DNA of 64,000 nt. Origin: Lumnitzera littorea. Taxonomy: Eukaryota; Streptophyta; Magnoliopsida; Myrtales; Combretaceae. The notes below the pieces were generated by a model. It was given only the letters and a program-made list of their open reading frames with translations, made no database searches and was not told the origin of the DNA. The stretch is from positions 72,761,555 through 72,825,554 of the forward strand of contig JAMXBB010000006.1 of NCBI GenBank assembly GCA_024138015.1, written 5' to 3'. This document shows, piece after piece, positions 32,460 to 45,661 of the stretch. Within the stretch, counting starts at the first letter, position 1. Every line of letters starts with the position of its first letter. The position numbers and the translations under genes are program-made.

Positions 32460-32992
32460 TTTATTTCCTATATTTATATTATTAAATCCCTTTATGATTT
32501 AACTAACCATAACAGTTAAAATTATATATTTAATATTATTTAACAAAAAAACTACTCATAAAATAAATAATTAAAATTATAAAAAATAAATAAATTTATC
32601 TACTTAATTATTTTCTCTCTCTTTATTTTTTCTACCACTTTCTTATTCTCTCTTTCTCTTCTCCATCCTCTCTCCTACTTTTCCTTTTTTACTTTTCACT
32701 ATTATATGTACTCTATATATTTTTTCCATGCTCTCTTTTCCTCTATCTCTCCACTAATATTCTTACTATCCTATTCATCTACTCATAATCCCCCCATCTC
32801 TCTATCTTCTTAGTTTATCAATATTATAATATATTCGATTGTACAGTACAACTTTATTTATTTTGTGCATGTGAACGTAGTTACATTGTCAACTAGTATC
32901 ATTTAATTAGTGCTACTCATGTGTAGAATTAAATATAAGGATGTGGTTAAAAAATATTTAAATAAAAAAAGGTGAACTTATGCTGCAATTGA
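32460..32992. other. Upstream intergenic stretch with CT-rich tract
   Basis: AT-rich, with a pyrimidine-rich plus strand at about 32610-32830 (TTTCTCTCTCTTTATTTT and similar). It separates the NNF1-like promoter from the LINE. No gene seen. Confidence 0.5.
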
Positions 32993-33009
32993 CATGTCTT
33001 TTATTGAAA
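32993..33009. repeat. LINE target-site duplication, left copy
   Basis: CATGTCTTTTATTGAAA, identical over 17 bp to 45645-45661. Confidence 0.92.
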
Positions 33010-33040
33010 GCAACATTAATTTTAAATTATTAAGTCGGAG

Positions 33041-34970
33041 ATGAACTGTGAAAACCTTAGCTTCTTCTCTCCAGGGATGAGTTTAATGATCGCACTCAAT
33101 CTAATCGAAAGTGACCAGCGTTTTTTTATGGATCTACCAATGGAAAAGATCCTTAATCAAGAAAAATATCATTTAAGGATCAATTCTTACCAACATTCTT
33201 AGGACATACGCAAGATATTGCTTCAAGACATATTTGTAAATGGATATATGGATCACAATAATGAAAATACTCTTAATGAGGAATTGAGACTGAATAATCA
33301 AGTAAAACCAAGAGTATGCCATGTGGTATTTTCAAAAGCCAAGAAAAATAACCTCTATACACCTTAACAATAGACCTTTATTACAAAGGTTATAGGATTG
33401 AATCCTTAATTCAAAGCTTTAATTGATCGCCTCAAAAGATTGTGGAGATCAATAAAAAATTTTAAAATTATAACTATTGGGTCAGGAATCTATCTGTTAG
33501 TTCTTGATAACAATTTAGATTTCTAATGGGTGATTCAAAGTGGTTTGTGGTTTATTAACAGTTATTATTTGGCGCTTAAGAGAAGAGAGCTGGATTCTCA
33601 TATAGACCAAAACTCCATTAATCCCATTGAAGTTTAGGTACGTATTGTAGGACTCCATGTTGATTATTACTCGTCTTTGGCGATTAGGAAAATTGCTAAA
33701 AAGATTAGGCCAAGAATACAATGAGACTTGAAAGGGGAAAATTCACATGAATTTGTGATTAAGTAGATATAGACCCCCTTGAAACACACAATAATAATAA
33801 ATAAATATAAGTATCAAATTTGGTAAGAAGGATTATTTAGACTAATCAAGACTTGTGGTCTTTTGAGCTACAACAAATTTTATTGTCCATACAATGCTGA
33901 GATTATGAAAAATAAGAGGACAAAGGAAGGAAACATTGAAAAGACTACAAATGAAACTATAGCAATTAAGGAATCAATGGAGGGGGTTATGCAAGTTCAA
34001 CATTACATTAATGGGGAGGTTAAGGGTATTAAAGAGCAAGGGGTAAACACTTCAAATAAAGGGAAGTCAGTTGGAGTTAGAGTTAATGTAGAGGAAAAAG
34101 TCCTAAAGGATATCAGCAATATAGATTTGGGTACAAAAAAATTAAATGTTAACAATCTTAGCAATTAGGTAAAAGTATAATACAAAAAAGTGATGCCAAA
34201 AAGACAAGAATCAAGAAAAATAAATGAAAATTTAGAAACTAATAAGAAGGGGATAGAGAATATTTCTCAAGATCCTCAAACACATACTTGAATTGGTATG
34301 TTGGTTTGACAAAAAGCAAGTGAAAAGGTACTAAAGGAAAACGTATATTTTAAAGATGGGGGCATGCCTTTTGAGTCACCTACTGACTTTTTAAAAATGG
34401 GGAAGAGAAACCAATTACCAACAACCAAAGAAAATCCCTACATTCCTTTAAAAAAACTACACATCAAAATGGTACACATGTTAGATGCGGAGATTAGTAT
34501 TAGGCTTTTAAGCAACGACTTAAAGATTCCGAGGACAAAATTCAACATGCGAGTATGGGAAGTAAGGATGGAATCTTCTATCAAGCAAGTAGTAGAGAAG
34601 GGAAATGATTTCAAAAATTGTGTTTCGACCGATTGTAAGGAAGGGACAATTTCGATTCCAAGGCTAAAGGATCATTTGCATTCTATAGAGAGCTTAGAAG
34701 TCAAGATGCTTATGGAGGGGAGGGGACATTTTAGATGTGTTGAAATGGACATACATGGTGGTAGTAGAGAAGGTAATGCTGAATTAGACCATTCTAATGG
34801 ATACTCAGTGCATTCCATTCACTCTTTCACTAATGGATGAGAACAAGCAATCCATGTTGACCACAGTGTGGGAGATGAAAATGGCCTTTTGGCTAAGTAG
34901 ATGGAGGATGACCATTAATTACTTTCAATAGGTGTACATAAGTGATCATTGGTATAAGATTTCAACCTAG
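33041..34970 (+). pseudogene. LINE ORF1 (DUF4283-like), decayed
   Basis: The frame opens with ATG 31 nt after the left duplication. A DUF4283-like part runs over about 33410-33720 (RLKRLWRSIKNF, WVIQSGLWFINSYYLAL, VRIVGLHVDYYSSLAIRKIA), with stops. Later pieces at 33863-34168 and 34364-34840 are open but unremarkable. ORF1 proteins of plant LINEs bind nucleic acid. Confidence 0.7.
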
Positions 34971-35024
34971 AAAGTTATAAATGATTTCATGGACACACCA
35001 TTGTCAGATATGTAACGTAAGCCT

Positions 35025-36306
35025 TTGAAAGCACTTGCATGGAATGCAAGAGGTGCAAAATCAAAACGCCAAAGGCAAGCCAGTAAAGATCTAATCCAGA
35101 GGTATGAACCACAAGTGGTGGTTATTTCCGAGACTGAGATGGGGAGGCAAGCTTCCATTGAGTTAAAGGATTATTTGAAGTTAAATCAATTCTTATGGTT
35201 AAAAGCTGAAGGCTTTAGTAGAGGGATTTTTACGCTGTGAAATGTTGAAGAAGCAATCATACACCCTCTCCAAATTTCTCAATAATAGATCCTTGTAGAG
35301 ATTTAGGAGAGTCGCACAAACCTTTCTTGGTACTTTTCAGCTAGTCCCATTTAAGAAACTAAGTATATTGTGAAAAGAGTTATGTAAGTGGTCCACTGGA
35401 TTGAGTGGACCCTGGCTATTCATAGGTGACTTTAATGAGATATGTTCTAGTGATGAAAAATGGGGCGGGGTAAGACTAAACCAAAATAGAGTTTTGGCCT
35501 ACCAAATTTGCATGAATAATTGTGGTATGGCCGACCTAGGCTTTGTTGAATCTTAATTTACTCAATCCAAAAGGTCAAGGAATCTTAATGAGTTGATACA
35601 TACCCATCTTCAATTCTAACTGAGCTTGGAGAAATGTGAATTAGAGAAGAATTTTTCCGAAAGCAAAGGTCCTCCATATTTTGTCTCACTAATCTAACCA
35701 CCTTCCAATCTTATTGAACATTATGCCTATAGTTCGAGGGGGTTTAAAACTATTGAGGCCCTTTCGGTTTCAACTTATGTAGTTAATGCATCCTTCCTTT
35801 AATGAATTAGTGGTTGCAAATTAGATATGGCCTCATTTTAATCTTGTAATGAATTACTTAAAGTTTGTGAAAAAACTTTATATCTAGAATAAGGAGATAA
35901 AAGATTGCTACCTTCTAAGAGGAAAACGATAATAGGCCTTATACATAAGGGAAGGAAAAACTTGTTTCAATAACCAAGCCAACACTTGATTTTAATAGAT
36001 AAGCAAATACAAGAAGAATTAAAGCTTATAGAGTAGTAGTTATGGGCAATGAAGGCCAAATTAAACCGGATAATTAATGGTGAAAGGAATACTAAGTTTT
36101 TCCTTACAAGTGTTATAGTCAGAAGATAAAAAACGAGGATATGCAACTTATTTGATTCGGTAGGAAATTGGGTAAGTGATGAAGAAGATAAGAAGAATCT
36201 CTTCATCAAATATTATGAGGAATTATTTACTACTAGGAGGATGGCTATGCATTTATGGCATCATAGATGGATTAGCGAATAGAGGAAGTTGAAGAAAGAG
36301 GAGATG
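35025..36306 (+). pseudogene. LINE ORF2, endonuclease and linker
   Basis: Starts MKALAWNARGAKSKRQRQAS, with VVVISETEMG (the catalytic Glu of the APE-type endonuclease) and later LFIGDFNEICSSDEKWGG. Frameshifts and stops occur. The linker to the reverse transcriptase ends at the gypsy-1 insertion point (36306). Confidence 0.85.
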
Positions 36307-37148
36307 TGATAGGAATCAAGTCCCTAAACCAATCACTCGTAGCTAAGCTAGAGGACTCAAAGGATTAGCATGGAAAATACTATCTTAAAACCAAAGTTGA
36401 TACGAGGATCCCTATGTCGAACTGATCTCTTACCGACCTATTTGTTAAATCCTCACATGTATCAAGTATACTCTTACCTAACAGCAAAGTCTTATTCTAG
36501 AAGATAGCCCAGGACTAACCTAGCCAAGCTCCCTAACTGACCACAAGCGTTTGACTCTAATTCAACTGACTTCTTTACCAAAATAATTGGCTCCTGACTT
36601 GATTTAGATCAGGTTGGCCCATGACTATAACACTATCTAACTTTCGCCTACCTTGTATTATATTCCTAATGTCCAACGACCAAGCAATATGTGTCTTGTA
36701 AATACAACCTTCCAAAATGATTCTTTCTTTTCCATATTGAATATTCTCTGTATTTTTTATCCCTTTTAGTATGTTTTATGTAACCTACTTGTAAAATACC
36801 TTTTAGTCTTTTCATATAAGTATAATAACCCTAGTGGATAGGTATATGAACCCATACTTTCTTGTATGCAAACAATTAACTAATCAATACAGAATTATTC
36901 ACGTTGAGCAACCTTAGTGTTCTCATTATCATTCAGCCATTATCTATTCCTTTTAGTAAAGAGTAGTGGCGAGTGACCCTTCAATTCAGATAGGTATGTT
37001 ATATTCGATGAATTGTAGGCCGAGTAGGATCGAGTGGTACATTATATCCATTTAATAACCACCCCAACTTTGCTAACTTTTTCCTTGTTTATTTTTTGTT
37101 TGCTTCATTGTGGTACTTCTCCGTATATCTAACTCTAAAGATGCATCA
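36307..37148 (+). repeat. Gypsy-1 5' LTR, 842 bp
   Basis: Aligns end to end with 41904-42747. A TATA-like GGTATATGAACCC lies near 36840. Confidence 0.92.
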
Positions 37149-37155
37149 GCTTCAC

Positions 37156-37166
37156 TGGTATCAGAG
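37156..37166 (+). other. Gypsy-1 primer-binding site
   Basis: TGGTATCAGAG, complementary to the initiator-Met tRNA 3' end, 7 bases after the LTR. Confidence 0.85.
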
Positions 37167-37399
37167 TACGATTTTATGAGGGAGTATGTGAAGTTACAGT
37201 GAAGTTTAGGTTTACTTTACTGTTAGTGGCTGTTGTGTTCCTTCCGTAGTTGCTACAGTGTGCGTATGTAAGTGTAGTTTCATAATTACTTCGTTTTTTT
37301 ATTACGAAAATAGAGCAAGTTTGCTACCATTCTATTCAAGTGATTATTAGGTGTTAAAGTTGTTAGTAAGTTATTAATCTATCTAAGAGGTATTACACC

Positions 37400-40300
37400 A
37401 TGTCAGATTTAAGTGTTCAGGGAGTTACTAGTGACCAGAGTAGCGGTGCTCAACTTGGTCATGGTCATAATGGTAGCAACACCCCATAGTCAGTTGATGA
37501 CAAACTTAATAGATTGACCAACCTTGTTAAGAGTTTAGTCACAGCAATGCAAGTTGATAAACAATAACCCCATGATGTACAACACCATAACATACCAAAA
37601 AATGCCCTTTAGAGACACCATGGCCAAGACAATTGAACTAATCGCCCAGTTCGACTACAACGAGCTGGAGGAGTAGTAAATTGAGCTGCTAGATGAAGAA
37701 TAGAGTTAGAGGAAATTAAGGAAGATAATGAGGAGTTGGATGTTGAAAAGTTTAGAGAAGAAGTTGACTATTATTAGCCATAAAGATGGGGATGTTAGGT
37801 CCCTCAAAGGCTAGACAATGTCAAGGTTCAAATCCCGCTCTTCAATGGAAGTAGTGATACAAATGAATACTTAGAGCAGCAATAGAAGGTCGAGAAGGTA
37901 TTTGAATGTTATGTGTATACAGATGTTGTCAAGATCCAACTTGCTACACTGAAGTTTACTAAGTATGTTACTATATGGTGGAAAAATCTAAATGCAGCTA
38001 AACTAAGGGAAGAAGGTGAGGTGTTAGAACTTGGGATGAGATAAAAAGGTTATTAAGAAGTAGATTTATACCTGAGACCTACCTGTAAGATACATTTGCA
38101 AAGTTGCAAGAGCTTTGCCAAGGGAGCCAATTTGTTGATGACTATGTAAAAGAATTCTAGATGTTAATGATTCGAGTTAGCGTAGAAGAACCCGAGGCCC
38201 GCACCGTATTGAGGTTCATCTCTAGACTTCAATATGAAATTCGTCACATTGTAGAGGTACAAAGGTTTTATACCTTAGAAGAGGTGATAAAAATAATGCA
38301 GAAGGTCAAAAAACAGAGGAGAAGTGCTCTGAGCCAACTTGAGCTAACCTTTTCTTGGCCCCTAGTTCTGCATCGACTTGTTTAAGCAAAGCCGAAGAGG
38401 CCATATAAGGCTAAGGATAAGAATGACTGATCTGATGACAGTCGAGCATGCCAGTAGGGCCGAGCTAGTCAGCTAAGTTGAGCCGAGGTTAGGCTGACCC
38501 CGAAGATATATGAGAAAGGGTAGACCTCCAAACGGAAGACTAGTAAGGTAAAATGCTTGGGCTTTAAACATATGGCCACTGAGTATCCGACCCAATGCAT
38601 CATGGTGCTCCAAGGAGATGTAGTAGATAGCACTAACAAGAGTGATTCCGATAAAGAAGAGGATGTTGGAAAACCCAAAGCCAAAGAGAAAGAAGAGACT
38701 TGTGTCTATGCCGACCAAGGAAAAGTGATGACCCTAATCTTGAGACAAGTACCGAGTTCCTTGCCGAACTCTAAGAAGGACCAAAAGGAGAATCTATTCA
38801 ATATCAAGTATACCATCAGAGGCCAATTATGTATGATTATTGTGGATGGGGGAAGTTGTACCAATGTCATTGCACAGTCCTTTGTGTAGAGGATGAGTTT
38901 GCCGACCTCAAAGCGTCATCGACCTTACAAGTTGCATTGGCTTCATAATAAGGGTGCTTTGCACGTAACTGAACAAGTAACCGTATCATTTAGTGTTGGG
39001 AGTGTATATAGGGATAAAGTAATATGCAATGCCATCCCTATAGGAACTTCACATCTGCTAATTGGAAGACCTTAGTTATTTGACTAATGTGTTACTTATG
39101 ACGATTGTAAGAACACCTATGCCTTTATTAAGGATGGAAAGAAGATTGTGTTGCAACCTTTGACCCCATCCCAAGTAAATGAAACTCACAATTAGCTCAC
39201 TCGAGCTAGTAAGAAGAATGCCTTAGTGATGAGTCGAAGAGAGCTTCAAATTGCTAAAAAGGTTGAGGAACATATGTTCCTATTAGTTACAAGATTACTG
39301 GAAATGAGAGATTTGGAGGATATCCCTAATGAAATTCAAAGCTTGCTAGATGAGTTTTCTGATATGTTCCTTGAAGAACTACTTGAAGGACTGCCTCTAG
39401 TTTAAGACATTGAGCACTGTATTGATTTACAGCTAAGTATTACCTTGCCAAACCTACCTGTATGCAAGATAAACCCTGAGCAAGCTGCCGAGCTAAAAAG
39501 ACAGGTGGACAAACTCATAAAGCGAGGATATATAAGGGAGAGCATGGGCCCTTATGTTCTACTGGCTTTACTCGTCCTTAAGAAGGATGGAACATAGCAC
39601 GCGTACATCAACAACTAAGTAATCAACTAAATTACTGTCAAGTACAAATACCCGATATCAAGGCTCGATGACATATTAGATGAGTTTCATGGCACTAAGA
39701 TATTTTTGAAGATTAATTTGCGAAGTGACTACCACCAAATTCGCATGAGGCCAAGTAATGAATGGAAGACTGCCTTCAAAACTAAGCATGGACTCTACGA
39801 ATGGTTGGTTATATCAGTTGGACTTACTAAAGCACCGAGCACATTTATGAGGTTGATGAACCATGTAATGTGCCCTCTAATTAGAAAACGTATGGTCATG
39901 TACTTTAATGATATATTAGTATACAATACTAACTTGAATGACCATGTTCAACATCTTCGCGAAGCATTTGACATTTTGCGAACTGAGAAGTTGTATGGAA
40001 ATGTGAAGAAATGTATGTTCTGCTGGAAAGAGGTGATCTTCTTAGGGTTTGTGGTGTAAGGGGAAGGACTTTAGGCAGATGGGGAGAAGATTGGAGCTAT
40101 ACTTGAGTAGATGACGCTAAACAATGTCACTAAGGTTCGAAGCTTTCATGGCCTAACTTATTTCTATAGGCGATTTATCAAAAACTTCAGTACCATAGTT
40201 GCTCCCTTAACCGAGCTGACAAAGAAGAATAGAGGGTTCAAGTAGAACAACTAAGCTGAGTAAAGATTTAGGGAAATCAAGGAGAAGCTCACTTTAGCAC

Positions 40301-41891
40301 ATGTACTTTCGTTACTAGATTTTAACAAACCCTTTGAATTGGAATGCGATGCATCAGGAGTGGGAATTGGTGCTGTCCTAATGTAGGAGCAGCGATCCGT
40401 CACTTACCATAACGAGAAGCTTAATGGTCCTACCCTAAACTATTCTGTGTACGAGAAAGAGTTGTACGCTTTTTACTTAGCCCTTACTATTTGGCAACAC
40501 TGTTTGCTGTTACAAGAGTTTGTTATTTATATAAACCATGAGTTTTTGAAGCATCTAAGAAGTTAGAACAAACTTTCGAAGAGGTTAGGTAAGTGGTTAG
40601 AATTTATGGAAGGTTTCCCATACATCATTCGACATAAGAAAGGAAGTATAAATATGGTCACCGATCCTTTATCACGTCGACAAACCTTGCTAACCATTTT
40701 GCAGACTAAATTATTGGGATTCTCACTCGTTACAGAGTAATATACTCATGATCCATATTTCGGCCCTATCCTAGAATAGTACAAGAATGGAATTACTGTT
40801 AAGGGTATTATCTTAAGGAAGACTATCCAATTATTAGGACACTTTGGGGAGACTAAGATCGCTAATCTGTTGAAGGAGAACTTTTACTGGCCAAAGATGT
40901 CCATAAGGTAGGTAGTAGCTAGTAGTTATGAAGTGTATAGGAGAGTTAAGGGGAAGAGAGAACCCCATGGAGAATAAAAGCTACTACTAACACCAACCTT
41001 ACCTTAGGCCGACCTCAGCATGTACTTTTTCTTAGGGTTGCCCCGAACATCTAAAGGGAAAGATTTTATCTTTGTTGTAGTAGGCTGCTTCAGCAAGATG
41101 GTGCACTTCATTTCGCGCTATCAGATTAACGATACTTTATATATTGTTGATTTGTTTTTATAAGAGGTTATTCAACTATATGGGGTATCGAAGACTATTG
41201 TCTTAGATTGGGACATAAAATTTTTTAGCTATTTTGGAAGACTCTTTAGAGAAAACTTAGAACTAAACTTGTAGTTAGCTCTAGTAGCCACCCTCAGACT
41301 GATGGCCAAGTTGAAGTGGTAAATACGACATTAAGTAATTTGCTTAGAGCTGTTGTAAGAAAGAACTTGAGGAATTGGGATCTGTGTCTACTAGTTGTGG
41401 AGTTTGCATACAACTAAACTATCCATAGCACTACTGGGAAGACCTCATTCGAGGTCGTCTAAGGCCTTAACCCCATTATTCCCCTGGATATGCTTGGTAC
41501 CCCAACAACTATTGAAGAGAGTCAAGCTGAAGTTGATCAAGCTTAAGAATTGCATGAGCTATACCAATCTATAACTAAGAAGATTGCCAAATTCAATCAA
41601 AGACAATATGTTTCTTTCCACCTAGGAGACTTGGTATAGATACACCTTAACCGAGAATGATTCCTATACTTGAGACAGAATAAGCCATCTACTTGAGCTG
41701 ATGGTCCATTCAAAGTCTTAAAGAAGATTAACTGTAATGCTTACTAGATTGAGTTGCTTAATGATTATGGTATTTCTTCCACTTTTAATGTGTCCGATTT
41801 AATCCCTCACCAACTAGTAAAAGAAGACCCCGCGTACGTCCTAGAAGAGGAAGTAGAAACTACTTCAAATTTAAGGGGCAAATCTTTTTGA
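37400..41891 (+). pseudogene. Gypsy-1 gag-pol polyprotein, decayed
   Basis: Starts MSDLSVQGVTSDQSSGAQLG. gag shows VQIPLFNGSSDTNEYLE (near 37830). Protease reads MIIVDGGSCTNVIAQSFV (38830). Reverse transcriptase: a 117-codon open piece (39706-40059) with YHQIRMR and YFNDILVY, where one catalytic Asp of YFDD is Asn. RNase H: FELECDASGVGIGAVLM (near 40335). Integrase: VEVVNTTLSNLLRAVVR (near 41305) and FNVSDLIPHQLV (near 41788). No chromodomain follows. Stops often replace Gln, Trp or Arg. Confidence 0.9.
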
Positions 41892-41903
41892 CCCCTAGGC
41901 AGA

Positions 41904-42747
41904 TGATAAGAATCAAGCCCTTGAATTAATCACTCATAGCCAAGCTAGAGGACTCTAAGGACTCGTATGGAAAATATTAGTTCGAAACTAAAGTCAAACA
42001 GGATCCCTATGCCAAAGTGATCTCTTGTCGACCTATCTATCATATCATCACATGTGTCTGATATGTTCTTACCTGACAACAAAGTCTTATTCCAGAAGAT
42101 AGCCTAAGACTAGCGAGCTAAGCTCCCTAACCAACCATAGGCATCTAACTTTAATTCAACTGACTTCTTTACTAAACCGATTGGCTCCCGACTTGATTTA
42201 GATCAGGTTGGCCCCTAATTGCAATGCTTTCTTGCTCCCGCCTACCTTGTATTGTATTCTTAATGTCCAACCACTAAGCGACACCAATCTTTTAAACACA
42301 ACCTTCTAGAATGATTCTTTTTTTTTTTTTCTATACTGAATATTCCTTCTCTTTTTTACCCCCTTTAGTATGTTTTATGTAACTTAATTGTAAAATACCC
42401 TTTAGTCTTTTCATACATGTAAAGTAATCTTAGTAGATGGGTATATAAACCCCCACTTTCTTACATGTAGACAATCGACTAATCAATACAGAATTATTCA
42501 CATTGAGTAACCTTAGTATTCTTATTATTATTCAACTCTTATTTATTCCCTTTAGCAAGGAGTAGTAACGAGTGACCCTTTAGTTTGGACCAGTATGTCA
42601 TATCTAGTTGATTGTAGGTCGAATAGGATTGAGTGGTGCTTTCTATCCATTCGATAGTTGCCCAAACTTTGCTAACTTTTTCTCTGTTTGTTTTTTGTTT
42701 GCTTCATTATAGTGCTTCTCTTTGTGTCTGACCTCAAAGACACATTA
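41904..42747 (+). repeat. Gypsy-1 3' LTR, 844 bp
   Basis: Partner of 36307-37148; the terminal CA is changed to TA. Confidence 0.92.
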
Positions 42748-42752
42748 AAATG

Positions 42753-45600
42753 AAGGAGCTAGAAAAGGAGTGATCTAATAAAGAAACTAAGAAAGGCCTT
42801 TAATGTATAAGAAACCATAAATTGCCAAGAGTTGATGGTTTAACTGCAAAGCTCTATAAATCGTGTTAGGAGATAGTAGGAGGCATGGTTTGTGACACAA
42901 TAAGTGGTATCTTAATAAGTGGAGTTATGTTAGAAGGATTGAACAAGACCCTTATTGTGCTAATTCCAAAAATTGTTGGTGTTTACAAAGTAAGGGATTT
43001 TAAACCCATGAGTTTATGTACAACCTTATACAAAGTGGCTAGTAAATGCTTGGTAAATAAGATCCAATTGTTGCTAAATGACTTGATCAATCTACAATAA
43101 GCAAGTTTCATCCCTAAGGGCTCAACAAAAGACAATTATATAGTCTTCCATGAAGTTTTCCATACTTTAGGAAAGGGGAATGGTAGAAGGAGAGGAATGA
43201 TGATCAAACTGAATTTGGAAAAGGCTTATGATAGGATGGAGTGAGACTTCATCTTCTATGCATTGAACAGTTTAGGATTTCCAAGAAGTTGATTGAAGCT
43301 CATCAATTCTTGCTTGAGTATAACTCAATTAGATCCTTTTTCATAGTGCCATGACAATGCCTTTCTATTTGAGTAGGAGGCTAAGACAAGGAGACCTACT
43401 CTCTTCTTACTTGTTCATTTTAGCTATAGCGATGCTAAGCAAGCTTATTCATTTTAAGTGGTTAAAGGGAGTAGGAGACTACTAAAAATATGGGGCACAA
43501 ATGTCTGGTTATCTTATTTGTTCTTTGTAGACAATCTTTTACTTATAGGAGAGGCATTGGAGTAGAATGCAATCCAAATAAAGAAAGTCATTGATTTCTT
43601 TTGTATGTTGTCTAATTAGAAAGTAAACTACGAGAAATCCTATATTATTTTTTCCCGAACTTTGGATAGTGGATCAAAATAGAAAATTGTTGATATATTT
43701 GGTATTCACTTTAATCTTAATCCTGGGAAATATCTTAATGTTCTTGTCAAGGAAGATGGAAGGCTAAAAAATGCTGACTGGAACTTCATCCTAAATAAAC
43801 CAAGAACCAAGCTATTAGGTTGAAAGCCTAAGTTACTTAGCATGGCAAGGTGAAGAATCCTAATATCCACGTCTTTAGAGAGCGTAGTTAATTACTATGC
43901 AGATTCACCAAAAGAGCTAAGAAGATCCATCGTGATTTTTTGTAAGGTTCAATGGAAGAGACTAAGAAGATCCATTGGGTGAATTGATAAAAAATTAAAA
44001 GGCCAAAGGAAAATGGGTGATTAGGGACAACGGATTCAAAGACGAAATTAGGCAAACTTTGATAAAGTAGCATTTAGTCTTAAAAAGAAGAATCTCCTCT
44101 AGACTAATCTCATAAAGAGGTATAAAATTGATAATTCATGTAGAAAAGTGAAGGAGGATTCCCATTTGTATAATAAGTTGCATAAAGCTGTGGAGTGGTT
44201 GGAGAGGCATATACACATGAAAGTAAGAAATGAAGTAAATACTCAATTTTAGGTAGACATTTGGAGTGGTAGATATCGAGTGGGCAGCTGGTTGTATGGA
44301 TCTCCTACAAAGCACGTATAAGATGTATTACTAAATGAAGCCTAGGGGAATTAAGTTAGGTGGAAGGAGGAAGTAATTGGATACCCATTAGATGAGGAGA
44401 TACGAAGCTACTTGGAGAACCTTTTTCTAGAATCTAAATGAGACATGTTAGACTGTTGTAGATAACTATACGAAATTGATGGTGAACTAACATTGAAATC
44501 AGTTTATGCTTAGTTAAGAAGCACGGAAGAGCTAACACAAATGGAGGCTGACTTGATGTGGGTTTAGAAGGTACCTACTCCAACAAATATTCAATTTCTA
44601 CTTCAGAGATTGTGTCATAGTAGCCTTGCAACTAAGGACAACCTTAATTGAAGAGGGTTTCACCTTCAACATTCGTGTCCTTTATGTAATTCAGAACAAA
44701 AATCCAATGAGCATATTTTTGTTCCTTACCAATGGAGCCATAATTTATGGAGTGAACCTGAGTTTTCTATTCCATCCAAGTAGTGCTTTTTTAGGGAGCT
44801 TTTACAGTAGATGAAGAGTTGTTGTAAGAAATTAAAGAAAAATTGGGTTTCCATATGGCTTGAAGGGAAACTACTTTTCTCTTTACGATTAAAGGAATAT
44901 GGAAAGAATGTAATAATAAAGTTTTTTGGTTAGATTAGGCTAAATTGCCATGCTCTGAAAACATTAAAAACGAACCTAATGAATGGTGGTGCACAATCCA
45001 CAAAAACAAGTTGTAGTCATTAGCATATGTACAAGTCTAATGTCGGCATAGATTAATAAAGTATGAGTTTGGATAAATAATGAAGGTATAACTGTAGAAG
45101 GGAGCAAGATCTAAGGTGTAGGGGCAATTTTTCCAAATTCCAAAGGGTTAGTGTTGGGAGGGGTATATAGGACTTTGAAAAATCCCTCACCTTTAGAGTT
45201 TGAACTATATATGCTTAAAAAGGGATTACTACTAGCAAAAAACCTGGGGGTAGAAAAAGTTTTGTGTGAGATTAACTCCCAACAATTATTGTTTTGGCTT
45301 CAAAATTCGAATGTGGACTTAGAAATCTATTATTCCATTCTTACAAATTGTAAGCATCTAATTATGTTTTTTGCTCATGCAATTATTAACAAGGTCAATA
45401 GAGGAACAAATGATGCTATAGATAGGCCAGTGAAAGAAGGTTTGAAGGCCAAGCTGGATTGTATCTTTACTGATTTTGTTCTTAGGTTTTTATCGGAAGT
45501 TGTTTGTCATATTTTAGTATTAACTATTCTTTGTGTTTATTGGATAGTTTGCGAGATAGAAGGGGATGCCCTTCTTTTGTTATGTAAACAATACTTTTAT
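42753..45600 (+). pseudogene. LINE ORF2, reverse transcriptase and RNase H
   Basis: Reverse transcriptase motifs: LPRVDGLTAKLY, LIVLIPKIVGVYKVRDFKPM (the KP..P..FRPI-type block), FIPKGSTKDN, IKLNLEKAYDRMEW-like (a stop at the Trp), and FVDNLLLIGEA where F/YADD is usual. A 150-codon open piece at 45151-45603 carries the RNase H signature LEFELYMLKKGLLLAKNLG followed by VEKVLCEINSQ. Stops and shifts make it inactive. Confidence 0.87.
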
Positions 45601-45644
45601 TAGTTAATGAATATTTGTAGTTTATTATCAAGAAAAAAAAAAGG

Positions 45645-45661
45645 CATGTCTTTTATTGAAA
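45645..45661. repeat. LINE target-site duplication, right copy
   Basis: CATGTCTTTTATTGAAA follows the A-run directly, identical to 32993-33009. Confidence 0.92.

Larger units (their letters stand above)
36307..42747 (+). mobile_element. Ty3/gypsy element (gypsy-1) nested in the LINE
   Basis: LTRs 36307-37148 and 41904-42747 (842 and 844 bp) begin TGATAGGAATC and TGATAAGAATC and end GCATCA and ACATTA. Flanks AGATG (36302-36306) and AAATG (42748-42752) are a 5 bp duplication with one change. TGGTATCAGAG follows the left LTR. Removing the element rejoins the LINE frame KKEEM to KELEKE. The interior holds a full gag-pol order with stops. Confidence 0.93.
33010..45644 (+). mobile_element. L1-type LINE with poly-A tail and 17 bp duplication, split by a gypsy element
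   Basis: A perfect 17 bp duplication (32993-33009, 45645-45661) and a terminal A-run (45632-45642) define both ends. The interior has an ORF1 with a DUF4283-like domain, an endonuclease start, a reverse transcriptase and a C-terminal RNase H. Gypsy-1 (36307-42747) interrupts it. The LINE's own length is about 6.2 kb, so it looks full length despite many stops. Confidence 0.92.
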
